Assembly: GCA_008360975.2 (NCBI GenBank)
Contig: CM039211.1
Span: 52,506,600 to 52,570,599 of the forward strand
Reading direction: 5' to 3'
From: Lichenostomus cassidix
Lineage: Eukaryota > Chordata > Aves > Passeriformes > Meliphagidae
DNA length: 64,000 bases
Positions 48,411 to 61,700 of the stretch are shown in pieces. The position numbers and the translations under genes are program-made. Position 1 is the first letter of the stretch, and every line of letters starts with the position of its first letter. A model generated the notes under the pieces. That model was given only the letters and a program-made list of their open reading frames with translations, was not told the DNA's origin and searched no databases.

Positions 48411-49448
48411 ACAATTGTAGAATAACTTAGGTTGGAGAAGACCCTTGAGATCATTTAGTCTGAGAGTTAACGCAGCACTGACAACTCCACCACTAAGCCA
48501 CATCCTCAAGTACCACATCGACATGTCTCTCAAATACCACCAAGGATTGTGACTTTGCCATTTCCCTGGACAGCCTGTTCTGATGCTTGAAAATCCTTTC
48601 CATGAAGAAATGTTTCCTACTAACTAAACTAAAACTGGTACAACTTGAGGCCATTTTCTCTGGTCCTGTCACTTTTTTCTCAGGAGACCAAGCACCCACC
48701 TATCTACAAGCTCCTTTCAGGCAGTTGTAGAGAGTGATAAGGTCTCCTATGAGTCTTCTCCAGGCTAAATACTCCCAGCTCCCTCAGCTATTCCTCACAA
48801 GACTTGTGCTCCAGACATTTCACCAACTTTGTTGCTCTTCTCTGACTTGCTTCAGCACCAAAATGACCTTCCTGAACTGAGGGGCCCACAACTGAACACA
48901 GGATTTGAGGTGTGGTCTCACCAGTGCCAGGTACAGGGGGACAATCCCTGCCCTGGTCCTGCTGGCCACACTGTTGCTGATCCAGGCCAGGATGCCATTG
49001 GCCTTCTTGGCCACCTGGGCACACCCTGGCTCATGTCCAGCTGCTGTCACCAGCACCTCCAGGTCCTTTTCCACTGGGCAGCTTTCCAGCCACTCTGCCC
49101 CAGCCTGTGGCACTACCTGGGGTTGTTGTGACCCAAGGGCAGGACCTGGCCCTGGGTCTTGTTAAACCTCACACCATTAGCCTCAGCCCATGGTCCAGCC
49201 TGTCCAGAGCCCTCTGCAGAGCCTTCCTGTCCTCCAGCAGATCAACACTCCCACCCAGCCTGGTGTCACCTGCAAACTGACTGAGGGTGCACTCGATCCC
49301 CTCATTCAGATCACTGATAAAGACATTGAACAGAACTACCCCTGTACTGAGCCCTGGGGAACAGCACTGGTGACTGATCACCAGCTGGATGTAACTCCAC
49401 TCACCACCACTCTCTGGGCCCAGCCATACAGGCAGTTTTTTACCCATA
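48411..49448 (-). mobile_element. CR1 LINE fragment with remnant of the reverse transcriptase ORF
   Basis: About 1.04 kb on the - strand. Its 3' end is near 48411 (tagaataacttaggttggag). Reading from 49447 down, the translation gives [20 protein letters not shown] and then the RT catalytic region as FAGDTRL where an active CR1 has FADDT. DRLDHG follows, and after disruptions come EKDLEVLV, GILAWISNSVASRT, IVPLYLALVRPHLKSCVQ and LWAPQFRK, typical of the C-terminal part of CR1 ORF2. The altered catalytic Asp and broken frame show it is dead. It is 5'-truncated at 49448. Confidence 0.95.
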
Positions 49449-52400
49449 TTAGTAACATATATTCAGTGTGGTTGTAGTCTATTTTCTACACCTGACACTA
49501 ACTTGCTTTTTCTATAATGTATTTTTCTCCCTTTTACTTACTGTGGAATGCAATATCCAAGGTTTACTAGCCCAAGCTACAGTGCAGAACAGGCAGAGTG
49601 CTCACATGCAAGACTGAATTAAAGTATTAATTATGTATTTTTAGTTGATTAAGTTACATCCCTAAATGGATTGTAACTATGACTGTGACAGTATAATTCC
49701 ATCAATAATTGAAGATGAACCTCCCACAAAGAAAAAAGAGCCCTTTGCTTTTCATGAGAAGAAGAGAAATGCTCTTTCACGGGTCAGCAAAACTGTGAAT
49801 AACTGCATAAAATTTCACATAATTTATGCAGAAAAAAAAGCTTCCCAGTTCTTAATGGTGGACAGTAATAAGAGGCACAACAATATGCAACAAGCTGATC
49901 ATAAAAATAATTCCAGTGTAGCCTTTCAAGAACAAAATTTCTGGAAAGATTGTTGGTGTTAGGAAACATGAAAATGCAGAAAACAAGGAAAATTGCTTTT
50001 CAAGGCTGATGCTGAAAGAACAAAAAGCACACAATGGTATTATTCATATAAATCACTTCTGACAGGAAATTAATTATCCTAGTTTTCCAAGATTTACCCA
50101 TAGATAAAATGATAACCTGGGGGCGAGTGTTGTGCATTACCAGCAATTTATTACTTTTTTCAACAGAGAAAACACTTAGAAGATTTTGCGGAAAAGGCCA
50201 CATTTTTCTCTGTGGGCAATGATGCCTCAAGCCATGGAAATACCAAAATGTTTTCCACAGTTACCCATTTCTATACAAATGGAAGAGGAACAACTTATCA
50301 ACTGCTTGATTTTTGTGAAGAAAGCAATAAAACTGTAGTCGGAATCTAAACAAATATAAGAAGTTTAGCAGAACTGATGATTTGAGCTTCAGCCTTGCAT
50401 TATTACTTGCAATTGATAAAGTAACACTAAATTCAGAGCATATCCCTTTCTCTGCAATCTAATTAGTAAATACCTTTTCAGTTACCTGGCCAGTTCATGA
50501 GACACACGCAATGGCAAACACTGTACAGGTATCACCCTTCAATCCTGAGAATTTAAATCCAGTAATTTTCTCATTCTCCTGCTGAGTTACGAAATGATAG
50601 GATGTATTTCATTCTGTAAGCTTTAACTATGCAAAAATCTTGTTGCTTGCCTCCCCGAAGCATGTGTTTTATAACTTGAAGAAAAATATATCTATACACT
50701 TTTCTTAGGATTTCCTAGAAATAAGAAGATGAGGGATGAGAGAGCAATTCTATGAAAACTTGTTTTTTTATTAGCCAGAGTCAGACTAGCTTAGTTAGTG
50801 GTTTGTTGTTTTTCGGGGTTTTTTTATTTCCATATTAGTTTCTTGTCTATGACACATTCAGTGAAAGTGAATTCCCAGAAAAAAAAAAACCAAGCAAAAA
50901 ACCAACCTAATAAAACAGTCTTGGATCTTAAATGCAAATCTGCTCTAAAAACAAATGAAGGCAAACTGAAAAAGACCAAAAATATTTCAATTCACCATAG
51001 ACTTTAAAAAGGCAAATTTACATTTTGATTCAAGGAACATAACCTGATACAGCTGCTCTGTCTGAAGAGAGACCATCTTTTTAGTGAACTGTAATTATTC
51101 AACAGTTGAATCTTTGTAGATGCTAGGTGGATCATCTGTATTAGGAATCATACACACAAAGGGAGGTGAAAATACATGCTGGATTTCAGAATTCTTCTCC
51201 TAAGAAATGTTCTGATACTCTAAGACTGACAACATATATGGTTTCAAAAATAATGCAGGACTTATGATAGCTGAAATGGATATTCCAGGAGCTAAAATGT
51301 ACACCTGAGAAAAAAACCCAACATACTGTCTGAAATAAAATGCTTGTATTTTTTTCCTTTGGTATTCCCTAATGCCATGCAAAGAAGGTGGTCATCTCTT
51401 TTCACTGTAAAGAAAAAGTACAAAGCTGCTATCTAAACACTTGCTAATTACACTACCTTAAGAAGAAATTTATACTTGGTTAACTATTTCCTTAATCAAT
51501 CAAACTTAATTTATTCAAAATTTATTCAAAGTTTGGAGTGTTCAATAGGAGGGACACAGTCTTAAAGGGAGAATGACAAGAGATAGACATCACATTTTAA
51601 AGGTTCATTGCCAATAATTTTTTGGATCAGAGTTCCACTCATGAATTTCTTGTTACTGTGTTTTCTGTCACCTTCCTTCGCATTTCCACTCTTAGATAAT
51701 GCTCTTCCTGGGGCACAAAAAACCAAATGGTTCTCTACAGTAGTCACAGAGCTGCTAATAAGACTTCTCAACAAGTATGAAGCCCATGATATGGGCTCCC
51801 ATTCAACAGGCAACTTCATCACATCACATTTTCATGTTCAAAATTTAGTTTTGGCTATTCAAGTGTTAATGCAGCTGATGAAAATGTGGAGGTGACTTCT
51901 AAAGGGTCTGCAAAAATTCAATAGAAAATTTGAACAGATGGTTTATACAGCATTCCATACTTCTTGTGGACTTTAACTGCTTTTACAGACTATTTTCTTT
52001 AAGTGGCACAGAAACAGTCCAATAAAATGACTATGGTTTTATTTTGGTATGCTCATGCAATTTTTTAATATCCATTTTAAAACTCCTTCTAACAGTAGTA
52101 AAATCACCGTCCATTATTTGTCAGGAGGTTTTAATAACTACCTAAGATATCTCTCACATTTCATTCATTGAATGAAAGAAACAGAACATAATAGCCTAAT
52201 TTTATCTTATTTTCTGGAAAAATCTGGTGAAATAACAAGCTAGAATTCAAGAGTTTACCCCTCTGTCCTTTTATGAATACCCAGGAGCTGGATCACTTCC
52301 TTTCATCTCTTTTTATCTTAGATTTCTTTTCCTAAAGATGAATGATCTTGCAGGATTGTAGCTCTTATTATTATGCATTGGTGTTATTACTTTGTGCTAT

Positions 52401-54139
52401 TGCCCAGTGTCATAGGATGATTTACTTTAGCAGATAGCGTGCATGAAAGAAATAAATAATTTTCATTTTTAACATGACAAAGACAGAATTTTGGTTGCTT
52501 TCCATAATGTATATCATCATTCAGTCTTTTCCTTTTTGTGGTATCAGGATTAATGTTAGGGCCAATGCTATTCTATTTGTCTGAAGTATCTTACTTCAGA
52601 GTTTTTCTTTCTGTTACTGAGCTGTTCTAAACTCATGAATCCCTTTTGATGTGAAAAAGCTATGCAAGGTGTGTAGGAGTTCTTATCATCCCCATTTAAG
52701 GGAAATTTTTTGTTGTTTTTGAGCAGATTAGAGAAGGCTGAGAGCTCCAAGTTGAGCTCGTGACTGGGTACCATATTTTCCCAGAATTATCTCTTTGTAT
52801 TGGAGTGGGAAAAATCCACATATCCATTTAGCAACTTCTGAAAAATAAACTGACAAAATATCAAAGTATAGTATTTCGGAATTAAGCTTACAACATATCA
52901 GGAGAAGGCATAAAACTTTAATTTATTCAGAATGTTTCACTCAGCCACACTGAATCTCTATTCTGTTTTATCTCAGCTCTAGGCATTATTAAGGCAGAGA
53001 ACAAATGGAAGAAGGAAGATAAAGGCCTCAGAGAAAATAAACAAATATAGGTTAATATAAAAACTGAACTGATAGATGAGTAAACCTTATACTTACTCAG
53101 AGATGGAAAAAAAAAGAAATTAATTTTAAAAATGCCATTGAAATCAAAGAAAGGGCCATTTTAGCTTTTTTTCTGTACTTTGAAAGTGCAAACAATATGA
53201 TACATGGAAAAAAACCTCTTCAGGTCAAATCTGAAAACAGTTGCAGAATTAAAAAAAGTTGGTTTAAATTAACTTAAAAGTACTTCAGACTCAAAGATTA
53301 CAACAAATACTGCACCAAACAGAAGACCTTGTTTACCACAGTGAATGAAAAAAATAGAAGATAAATGAATGAGATATAATGTAAAATCAATGGATAAATA
53401 TAAATATAAAATGATGCAGGTTATAATGGTAAAAAATATTATAAGAATGTATTATAAGATGGTATTCATAACAATTATTTTTAATATAAAGAGGAAACTG
53501 CATAAATAACACTATTTATATGGCAATTTATATAAAGAAGAAACTAAAAATGGAAATAGTAATGCAACGTTTGCAAATCAATATCCATTACTTTCCCACA
53601 TACCCCGAATTTAACAGAGGATGGGGTTTGCTCTATCTTACAGACAGATGACTAAGGCACCAAACTTGTACATAAACCTAAAGCATGTAAGCAGTGAATA
53701 CCACAATTATGTATAAACCACCACATTATTATATATTATTAAATTGTACTAAAAATACCAGCTAATGTTGGCAGTACCAGACTTAATTTTGGAGGCTGGT
53801 CTAGGTTATACAAGACTATGATCCTGTATGTGAACACAGCCCTCCAATACATATAATATCTATACACCTTCTCCGGTGGGCAAGATGCTGTGACAGCCAA
53901 TTCTCCCATATAAAACAACATCTACATTACAACTGAGCATGAAAACTAATTTCCAAATTTTTCTTTCTCTTTTAAATCACCTTTGCTATGCATACTTCTA
54001 AAAATCTGGTCTATTCAATATTTGTCACCAGTTTCTTTTTAATCAAGCCCCATTTTTCTTCTGAACTGGCAATAGATATAAGTTGCAACATGGCAAATTT
54101 CAATCATGTATTAGGAAAAGTAATTTGGCAAGGGTGGTC

Positions 54140-54315
54140 AGTTGGCAGTAAACAGTGGAATGGGCTGCTCAGATTGGCTATGGAATCATATCTTCATGTT
54201 TCCATATGAAGATATGATTCACAACTTCAAAGAAGGCCCTGATATTAGTGGAAGATTGAACCAGATAATGTCCAAAGTTCTTTTTCATGCTAAATTATTC
54301 TGTGATTCTATGAAA
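54140..54315 (+). mobile_element. CR1 LINE 3' fragment with an internal hairpin
   Basis: It begins near 'agtggaatgggctgctcaga' and ends 'aaattattctgtgattctat', the usual CR1 3' terminus, on the + strand (antisense to HOMER1). An inverted repeat not typical of CR1 lies inside it (54183-54220). Confidence 0.85.
54183..54220. repeat. Perfect inverted repeat, 15-bp arms
   Basis: GAATCATATCTTCAT (54183-54197) and ATGAAGATATGATTC (54206-54220) are exact reverse complements with the 8-nt spacer GTTTCCAT. It is the longest perfect palindromic hairpin I found in the window. It lies inside a CR1 copy, so it probably arose after insertion. Confidence 0.9.
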
Positions 54316-54509
54316 TAAGGATGAAGATAATTTCCTCTGACTAGAAGCATGTCTATAGGACTGTCTATATGTCTACCCTATACATAAAGACAAGCAGTTA
54401 GACAAGCAAATTGGAGTCAACACCTTAGACATTTTTCTTAAGAGTGGGACACTTTCCCTTCATGCTTTTGTCTCTAAAAGAATTACTAGAAAAAATTACT
54501 TTCTTAGAC

Positions 54510-55330
54510 TGTGAGAGACTGAAATGGTTAATAGGTAAACATTGCTAAAATAATTGGAGGGCTTTTGCCCACTATAGCAAACTGCCAAGAAGCAGCTGCT
54601 CATCTGCGACCACTGAAACCCACCCCTTTCCAAATACACTTACTAACTGGAATTTGGTCTGTGATAGGAACTTGAGATAAGATGAAGGGAGTGCTGTTGT
54701 CCAGTGATCCCAGGTCTGGGGAGAAGAATGTATCCCCAAGTGGTACAGGAAGAGAGACTGGAATGCTAAAGTCTCAGACGTGGAGGAGGCAAGTTGCCGA
54801 TGTGCAAGGTACCCACCCGGGTGCAGAGGGCTGCCAGGAAGTACCTGGGACATTCACATGTGCCTGAAGGGGCTCCTCTCTGCTGCTGGGCTATAAGGGA
54901 CTAAACTGCACTGACATGGTAGGCAGCTGTAATGACTTAGACCACCAAAGATTCCTGAAGTATCCTGTGAGTCACAGCATTACATCAGCCAGTGCAAACC
55001 TCCCCACCCCAGGGAGGTACTGGGTGTACTCACCTGAACCTCAGCATATAGAACTCATTAAATCTTTTGAGTTTTTTGGACATTCCCCACCCCTGATTGG
55101 ATGAACATCTTCACTTTGACCAACAGACACCAAAATTGCACCAAGTCTTGTTTCTGGATCCAATGGGGGGAGTGGGTAGGGGGAGGGTGACTATAAATCT
55201 TTCTATGTTTGCCTTTTTTTCTGTTTTTTTCCTTATACATTTTTAAGTGCTATTTTTGTACTTTTATATTGCTCTGTTACTACAGATAATAGCAACTAAA
55301 ATGGTTACAAACCTGTTTTCCTTTCCAACA
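54510..55330 (+). mobile_element. Probable LTR-like repeat
   Basis: A moderately GC-rich island ends with features ordered as in an LTR promoter/R-U5. There is a CCAAT box (atccaatgg, near 55157-55165), a TATA-like 'actataaatc' (about 55190-55199), a T/C-rich transcribed part and an end near 'cctgttttcctttccaaca'. TG at 54510 and CA at 55330 would give about 820 bp. I see no matching target duplication, so the boundaries and identity are uncertain. There is no viral coding sequence. Confidence 0.4.
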
Positions 55331-55334
55331 AAAT

Positions 55335-55515
55335 TGTTCATATAACATATATAAATTATATATATTTTAATATATAATATATATAATATATAATATATAA
55401 TAAAATATATGTATAATATATTTAATAATATATTTTCATATATAATATCTATAATAAAAATATATAAAATAATATAATGTATATATATATTTTTATCTAT
55501 ATATAAAATGTGTAT
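55335..55515. repeat. AT-rich (TATA/ATAT) low-complexity tract
   Basis: About 180 bp is almost purely A and T, made of variants of 'atatataata'. It is an imperfect microsatellite directly beyond the LTR-like repeat, with many self-complementary stretches. Confidence 0.9.
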
Positions 55516-57436
55516 GTATTTACATTCACTGACTTTTCAGTGTCATTTCACTCTAATCCACCCCAAGAGATTTATTAACAAGAACCTGGGTTATCCTTGC
55601 CTTCTAGGGTGGGACGTAATATAGACTTGATACACAGTTTATACATAATCTCAGGTAAAATGAATTCCAGTTTGGGGAACATTTTTTGGCTAAACTACAA
55701 TTACGTGTTTCTACCTAACAGATAAAATGCACAGAAAGATAGCACAAGACAGGGACTGAACACTGCTGGCTACCATATGTACTGTAACCAACAGCCTCCA
55801 GATCTGTCATTTCAGCAGCATGCTTTTGATCTGTGTAAGAGAGAGTCATCAGTCTTGCAGCTTCTTTTTGAAGTGAGGCACTAACTCAATTTGAAAGATC
55901 AGTCTCCAGCAGGCAGGTTAGAAGAGTTCTTGTATTGCACTGCACTGTATGGTAACAGATTGAGATTGAATTTTTTTCTACACTCTATACATTTTTCTAA
56001 AAGCAATTCCAACAGAGGGCAGTACTCCCAATGAACCATCCTGTTGTAATTTACTGGCATTCCCAGAGAGCTGTAGGCACAGAACTCTCCTATATTCTTT
56101 GTGAGATATCAACAAACCCTGAGGTCATAGATTACAGAATTATTTAATAAGGGCATGGAAACAGTGATCAAAAGAGCACAGTGTAGATTATACCTTGCTA
56201 TAGATTTTGTGCTTTCTCAGAAATACAAAATAACTGCAGGAAATTTGTTGAGAAAAGATTGTGAAAAGTCATCAGCTCTTAATGAATGTAGCCTCAAAGA
56301 CTCATTTACTACTGTTAAATGTAGTATCATATAAAAGCAAAATGACATGCTAAAAACTCCAATATTCATTTATGTTATTTTCCAATAACAGATCTTATTT
56401 AAGATTTGACCAGGAGCGAGAGTCACATTAAAAAAAAAGTGACGTTTACCTGTCTTGTCTGGTTGATTCTCCCAAGGCAAACACAGATGCTGTTGTTATG
56501 CATTACTTTTCTTTCTTAGATAAGGATTGTATTGTCTCAGCTTTGCAACACAAGCTGTTAGTACATTTCATTATGAAGGATGCTACCTTATTATGTCCAG
56601 ATTTTAGCAGTGAGTTCTTCACTGTAAAGCCTATCTAGTGTTCAAATCCACTTGAACATTTGCACTATAGTAACTTTAATACAAGGCTGTGATTTAAATA
56701 ATTTTATTGACAGTGGCTGTTACCATCTATTCACAAACCTGGAGTAAGGGCTAAAACTCCCACTTTTCCAAATGAGATACTTAAATGAGATGACAGAAAA
56801 AGTGACAGTCTTTCTCTGTACAAACACACATGACAAGCTTCTGCTTGACTGGAACATTTCTGAAGCAAAATTTTGTCAGTAACTGCCAATTTCTTGAACT
56901 GAAACCATTTTGCAAAAAGCATCAGTCTTAATTACATTTCATGCACTTTGTCCAGTCAGTTATGGCACACTGTTGCAGTCTGTCGGAAATGGTCCCTTTT
57001 CATTATCAAATCTTTTGCCTGGGTCTTCAGCAGCATTGTCTGCAAGTATAGGTAGGTATAGGACATCCCCAGCAATTTGCCATTTCCCTAGGTTTCTTAA
57101 GCTTAAGGGTACTCTTCTTTCTCTGCCACATATGCAGGTTAGGCTTAGCCCACTGAATTTCTCTCACTTCAGATGAATACAGGATTGTTCTCAGTACTAC
57201 TTAAACAGCCTCCAGTTAGACAAGTACAGCACAGGTCTGAAAGAAGGATTTGGGAGGATTTGGCTACCTGTAATTGCCATGCCTTATTTCCTATACGTCA
57301 GTACAGCATATAAAACCAAATTGAGAGGTCTGCTATGTTCCCCCTTGTTTTTCAATATATTCATGAAACCTGTTTTCATGCAAAAATTTGCAATAGTTCA
57401 GTTTGGGGCTTTTTGCATTTTTCTTTTTCTTAAAGA

Positions 57437-57665
57437 AGTATCACAGAATCATAGAGAGGCCTGGGCTGGAATGGACCTTAAAGATCATCTTGTTCCAACC
57501 CCACCTGCCATGGGCAGGACACTTTTCACTAGACCAGGTTGTTCAAAGCCCCATCCAACTTGGCTTTGGACACTTCCAGGGATTGAGCAGACACAGCTTC
57601 TCTGGGCAACCAATGCCTCACCACCCTCAAAGTAAAGAATTTCTTGCTAACATCTACCATATTTG
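57437..57665 (-). mobile_element. CR1 LINE 3' fragment
   Basis: Read on +, it starts 'tatcacagaatcatagagag' and continues 'ctgggctggaatggacctta', 'ccccacctgccatgggcagg' and 'aagtaaagaatttcttgcta'. This is a well-preserved, short CR1 3' end on the - strand. It is the least diverged CR1 copy in the window by eye, and so perhaps the youngest. Confidence 0.93.
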
Positions 57666-58563
57666 AAGCCATGCCTCCTTAAATGCCCTTGTAAATAGTA
57701 CCACTCCAGTGTTACGGACGCCTCCTTGATATTTTGCTAAGTTAAGCTTTATTAACAAAAGTGATAAAGCATCATCAAAGACATCTTGCCTTTATACATG
57801 TGTTACTTGTGCCTTCACTTTGCAAAAAGATTGCCCTAAGATATGAAAAATTTATACGGATAAAGGTTGATAGATTATACAATATAGAGAATTACAGGTG
57901 AAAAGAGAAGGGAAATAAGGGTATTGAATACTTGTTTTCATAACTTAGCCTTCAACCTTGCATATTTTATTCCTTCTTCAAACATTGTTCTTCCTTCCCC
58001 CACTGTGAACTAACTTCTGGTTTGCCAAATGATCTCTACAAAATTTGCCATGAAGGGCTCATGACCCAATCCCTTCTGTATGAAAATAAGTGCAGATTTC
58101 TATTTGCATATAATGAACTTGGTTTTCAGTTGTGTTTGTGTTGTTCATGGTCCTTTGTGTGCAAGGATGAGAGGCAGCTGTTCATCTTTTTTATATGAGA
58201 ACACTAAAATAAGATTTTGTTAACTTACAGATTTGATGTCAGGTTTCTGAAGGCTTAAATGCAAAAGGGACTAGACTGTAAGGCTATGGAGAATATTGTG
58301 AAACAGATGTGATAGCATCAAATAAAGAATGAAAGCTGGAACACATGTCAAAAGGTTTGATTCTTGCAACAATAACCCTTGCAGAAAAAGAACTCCTACA
58401 ACGCAAATAATTTCCAGTTGGAGGAAATGCTTTAAAGAAATCATTAATTTCTGTCTCAAAGATTAACCTAACGTTGCAACAGTAAACTTCTTTTACTTGA
58501 AAACGAGTGAATACAATCACAGTATTTCCACCTCAAGTATCCTGGCCATTTGCCTTGACTTAC

Positions 58564-58720
58564 CCGCTTATGAAGACGTTCTGCTTCCTCCTGATATGCA
58601 GCAAGTTGCTGCTTCCATTGTTTCACGTTGGCAGTGGACTCCAGCAGGGCTGCTGTGAGCTTAGCGTTGTTGCCCTTGAGCGCGGCCAGCTCTGCCTCCC
58701 AATGCTTGCTGATTGTCGAA
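58564..58720 (-). CDS. HOMER1: HOMER1 coding exon: start of the coiled coil
   Basis: A 157-nt exon: one base completing a split codon, then 52 codons reading STISKHWEAELAALKGNNAK to YQEEAERLHKR. The acceptor is TGTGCAG (AG at 58721-58722) and the donor GTAAGT begins at 58563. This is the conserved ISKHWEAELA...VKQWKQQLAAYQEEAERLHKR block at the beginning of the HOMER1 coiled coil. The exon is GC-richer than its surroundings. The linker and EVH1 exons lie beyond the right edge of the window. Confidence 0.98.
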
Positions 58721-61700
58721 CTGCACAGACAGAATGAGAATGATCAGAACGCCCGAATCTCTTCCTTCATGCTTTTAAAATGCCTTATAAGTTTTTCAAT
58801 ATCCAACAAAAATAGAGTTATGCAAAAAATTGTATGACTAAATGACTAAATGAGAATCCAAATGCTCAAATCATCAAATCTATAAATTAAGAAAATATAG
58901 ATATAGCACTATTGGAAAACAACATCTTACCTTCCCAGTCCAACAGGGTATACTTCTAAATAAAATGTTAAATATTATAAAATCCACATTAGCTTCCCAA
59001 AAGCAACAGCATGCAATTCAAGAATACGTATATGATTAGTCACTCTGTTAATATATGCACATTGAATGAAAGTGTTTTTTTAATCTACTATTTTATGAAA
59101 TATATTGTAGAAAAATATTTGTCATTGACTTGATTAAAGAGAGCTAATATAGTGCTTTAGAAGTACTGCTTTTTTGTCCTAAAGTAAAGAAAAGTAAAGA
59201 AACATACTTTCTTTATTAAATACCATATTTAATTTGTACTTGCAAATTCAAAGATCTTCAATTTCATAATACTATTAATATGTTTTTCCTTAGTAATATC
59301 AGCAAAGAGAGTAGAGATCAAGTAGAATGGATACACTACTGCTTTATTGCAAAGTGGAAGCTGATGCTGAGGTTTACTGAAGTAGCCTGCAGAAGAAAAT
59401 CCCTGCTTACAATATAGTTGTTCTCTAAGCAAACACAGAGCTTTAATTTTCACAGGTAATTAGTTTGCCATCATCTGCAGACCATCTCTTTACACTCAGT
59501 ACACAAGGGAAAGGTATCTCAGACACATCAGGTGAATGCATTACATGAATTATATGCAAATAGCTCATTAATGTATACTTGTGCAATGCTAACAGCATGT
59601 GAGGTGCACACCTACATGGACAATACATATAGAAAATAATTCATTTTTTCTAATTAGCTCACTATTAAAGGCATCATTGAAAACCAAAGATCTGTAACTC
59701 TGACCAAAATGATTTAGTATGAAGAATTATTACAATTATAATATTATTAAATTAATTATAATTTATTACTATTTTGCACGTAAGTTTATAGATTTATTTG
59801 AACTTTGTATGCATGTATAATGAAATATTCTGCCATCACTATATCCACTTCATTTCTTTCTTCTACTTCCTGCATATGCAAAGCCCATCCCATCAAAGCA
59901 TATTTCAAAAACATTATTACTCCTATAAACATTCCTTATGTGTTCAAAATTAACCAGACACTGGGGAACATTCATTACCTATTCAGATAATGTGTACTGT
60001 TTCACTAAAATTTTATATCTGATTCCTCCATATTCCAGCATTTCCTTCCAAATAGTGCTTTGACCACTTATACAGGAATACAGGTTCCTCCAGAAGAGGG
60101 ATATGCTCTAGCATTTAATGATACAACCAATTAGAAGTTCACCACTGGAAATTTTAGATCTTTAAGGACTAAAATAAAGTAATGATGAACCGACTTCATC
60201 ATGGAACACAGACTCATATATTCAAGAAGATAAACACAAATTTCTGTAACCATGTCTACTCTTTTGTTCAGATTTAATTTTCCCTTGTAGTAGCCCAGGA
60301 GATGAACAAATTGTATTAAAAGAATGCTCAAAATATCTAGTACTTTATTATATTCATAGCTCCTTCCTGATGTTCTGATCTGACAAAAAATATCCAATCC
60401 AGTAGTTTCATGCAAGTGAGCTACATTTAGCAGTCCTGCAGGACTACTGGCAACTACTAGCTACTAGCAAATTGTTTATATGTGACACTGGTACTTGCTT
60501 ACAAAATGTGCCTTACTGCTCATATTTTGCCCCAGAGGATATATGCACACAAACTGACGTAACATAGCTCTATCCAAGACAGTCAAAGGCTGGGAGATGT
60601 TTCATCATCTATTATCCTAAAGAAGTGAAAGGAGAGTTTTTAATATTATAATGCTTATAATATATGATGATACCCTTCTAATCCATGCAGAACCCAGAAG
60701 TCAAACTCTCAGGTAGTGATGAGTAATAATGTGAGGGTGATTTGTGGTATGTTTCACTTCCACTGTTGCCTGGTGTCCCTGCTACAGTGCCTCCCAAGAA
60801 AACAGCCAGGAGCTTTCAAGTAATTCCTTGCATAATAGAATGTCAGCATGAAATATGAAGCATGTATTTTCTATTAGTGCTATGGCGAATCTGGTTCAAA
60901 AGCTATCAGATTTCTTTGGATCTTGTTATTTTTCAATTGGTTATTCTCAACAAGAATGCATCTGTATTATTTCTCAACTGTAGTGTTTTTTTCCATAAGA
61001 GATCTACATAGTGGGCAGGAACATGCCTATTGTAATGCAGGTGTTACTTATTTGTAGCATATACTGGGGTTTTTTGTACGAATAATTGTTACTGTATCTT
61101 CTGCATGTTCCACTACAGTTCCATAATGTGGAAACATATTACTTAAATTAGTCTAGTTTTGTATCTGATAATATACAATGACTTCCGAAGTATTTAGAAG
61201 AATCCTGTTTCTTTTTTATGGATATCACACTAGGAAACAGTCTCAAAGATGCGAATTTTTTTATTTTCATAAAATCATAATTTGATTAAAATAGCCCATA
61301 ACCAGTCCTGGGTGTTCTGACTTACTTTTCTCAAATACTTTCTTGAGATTAAAAAAAAAAGAAAATAAAAACAACAAAGAAGATAATTAAATTATGTTCT
61401 ATGGATTAGTTTGGTTAAAACTGGATTTAGATTAATTACTTTAGAACCAGATAAAAGCACACCTACAGCAGGCTCTTCTTAGGTTAGAGTGAGAGTATCT
61501 GCATTGAAGCCTGTATCTGTTGAGCCACATTGGTTCAAATGTACCAACCCTTCCTGAGGAAAGACTGAGAAAAATAATATCATGCAGATACAATGAAAAC
61601 TCTCCTTTGGAGAAGGAGCTGCTGAGGCTAACCTCTGTGAAAGGAAACACACAGAACCAGGAGCTGATGGACACATGGAAGGCTCAAAAGTCTCCCAAAA

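Larger units (their letters stand above)
44253..58563 (-). other. HOMER1: Large HOMER1 intron (14.3 kb)
   Basis: The intron contains CR1 fragments at 46010-46118, 48411-49448, 54140-54315 and 57437-57665, an LTR-like repeat at about 54510-55330 and an AT-rich tract at 55335-55515. The remainder (notably 50000-54000) is AT-rich unique sequence with no recognisable exon. Confidence 0.85.
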
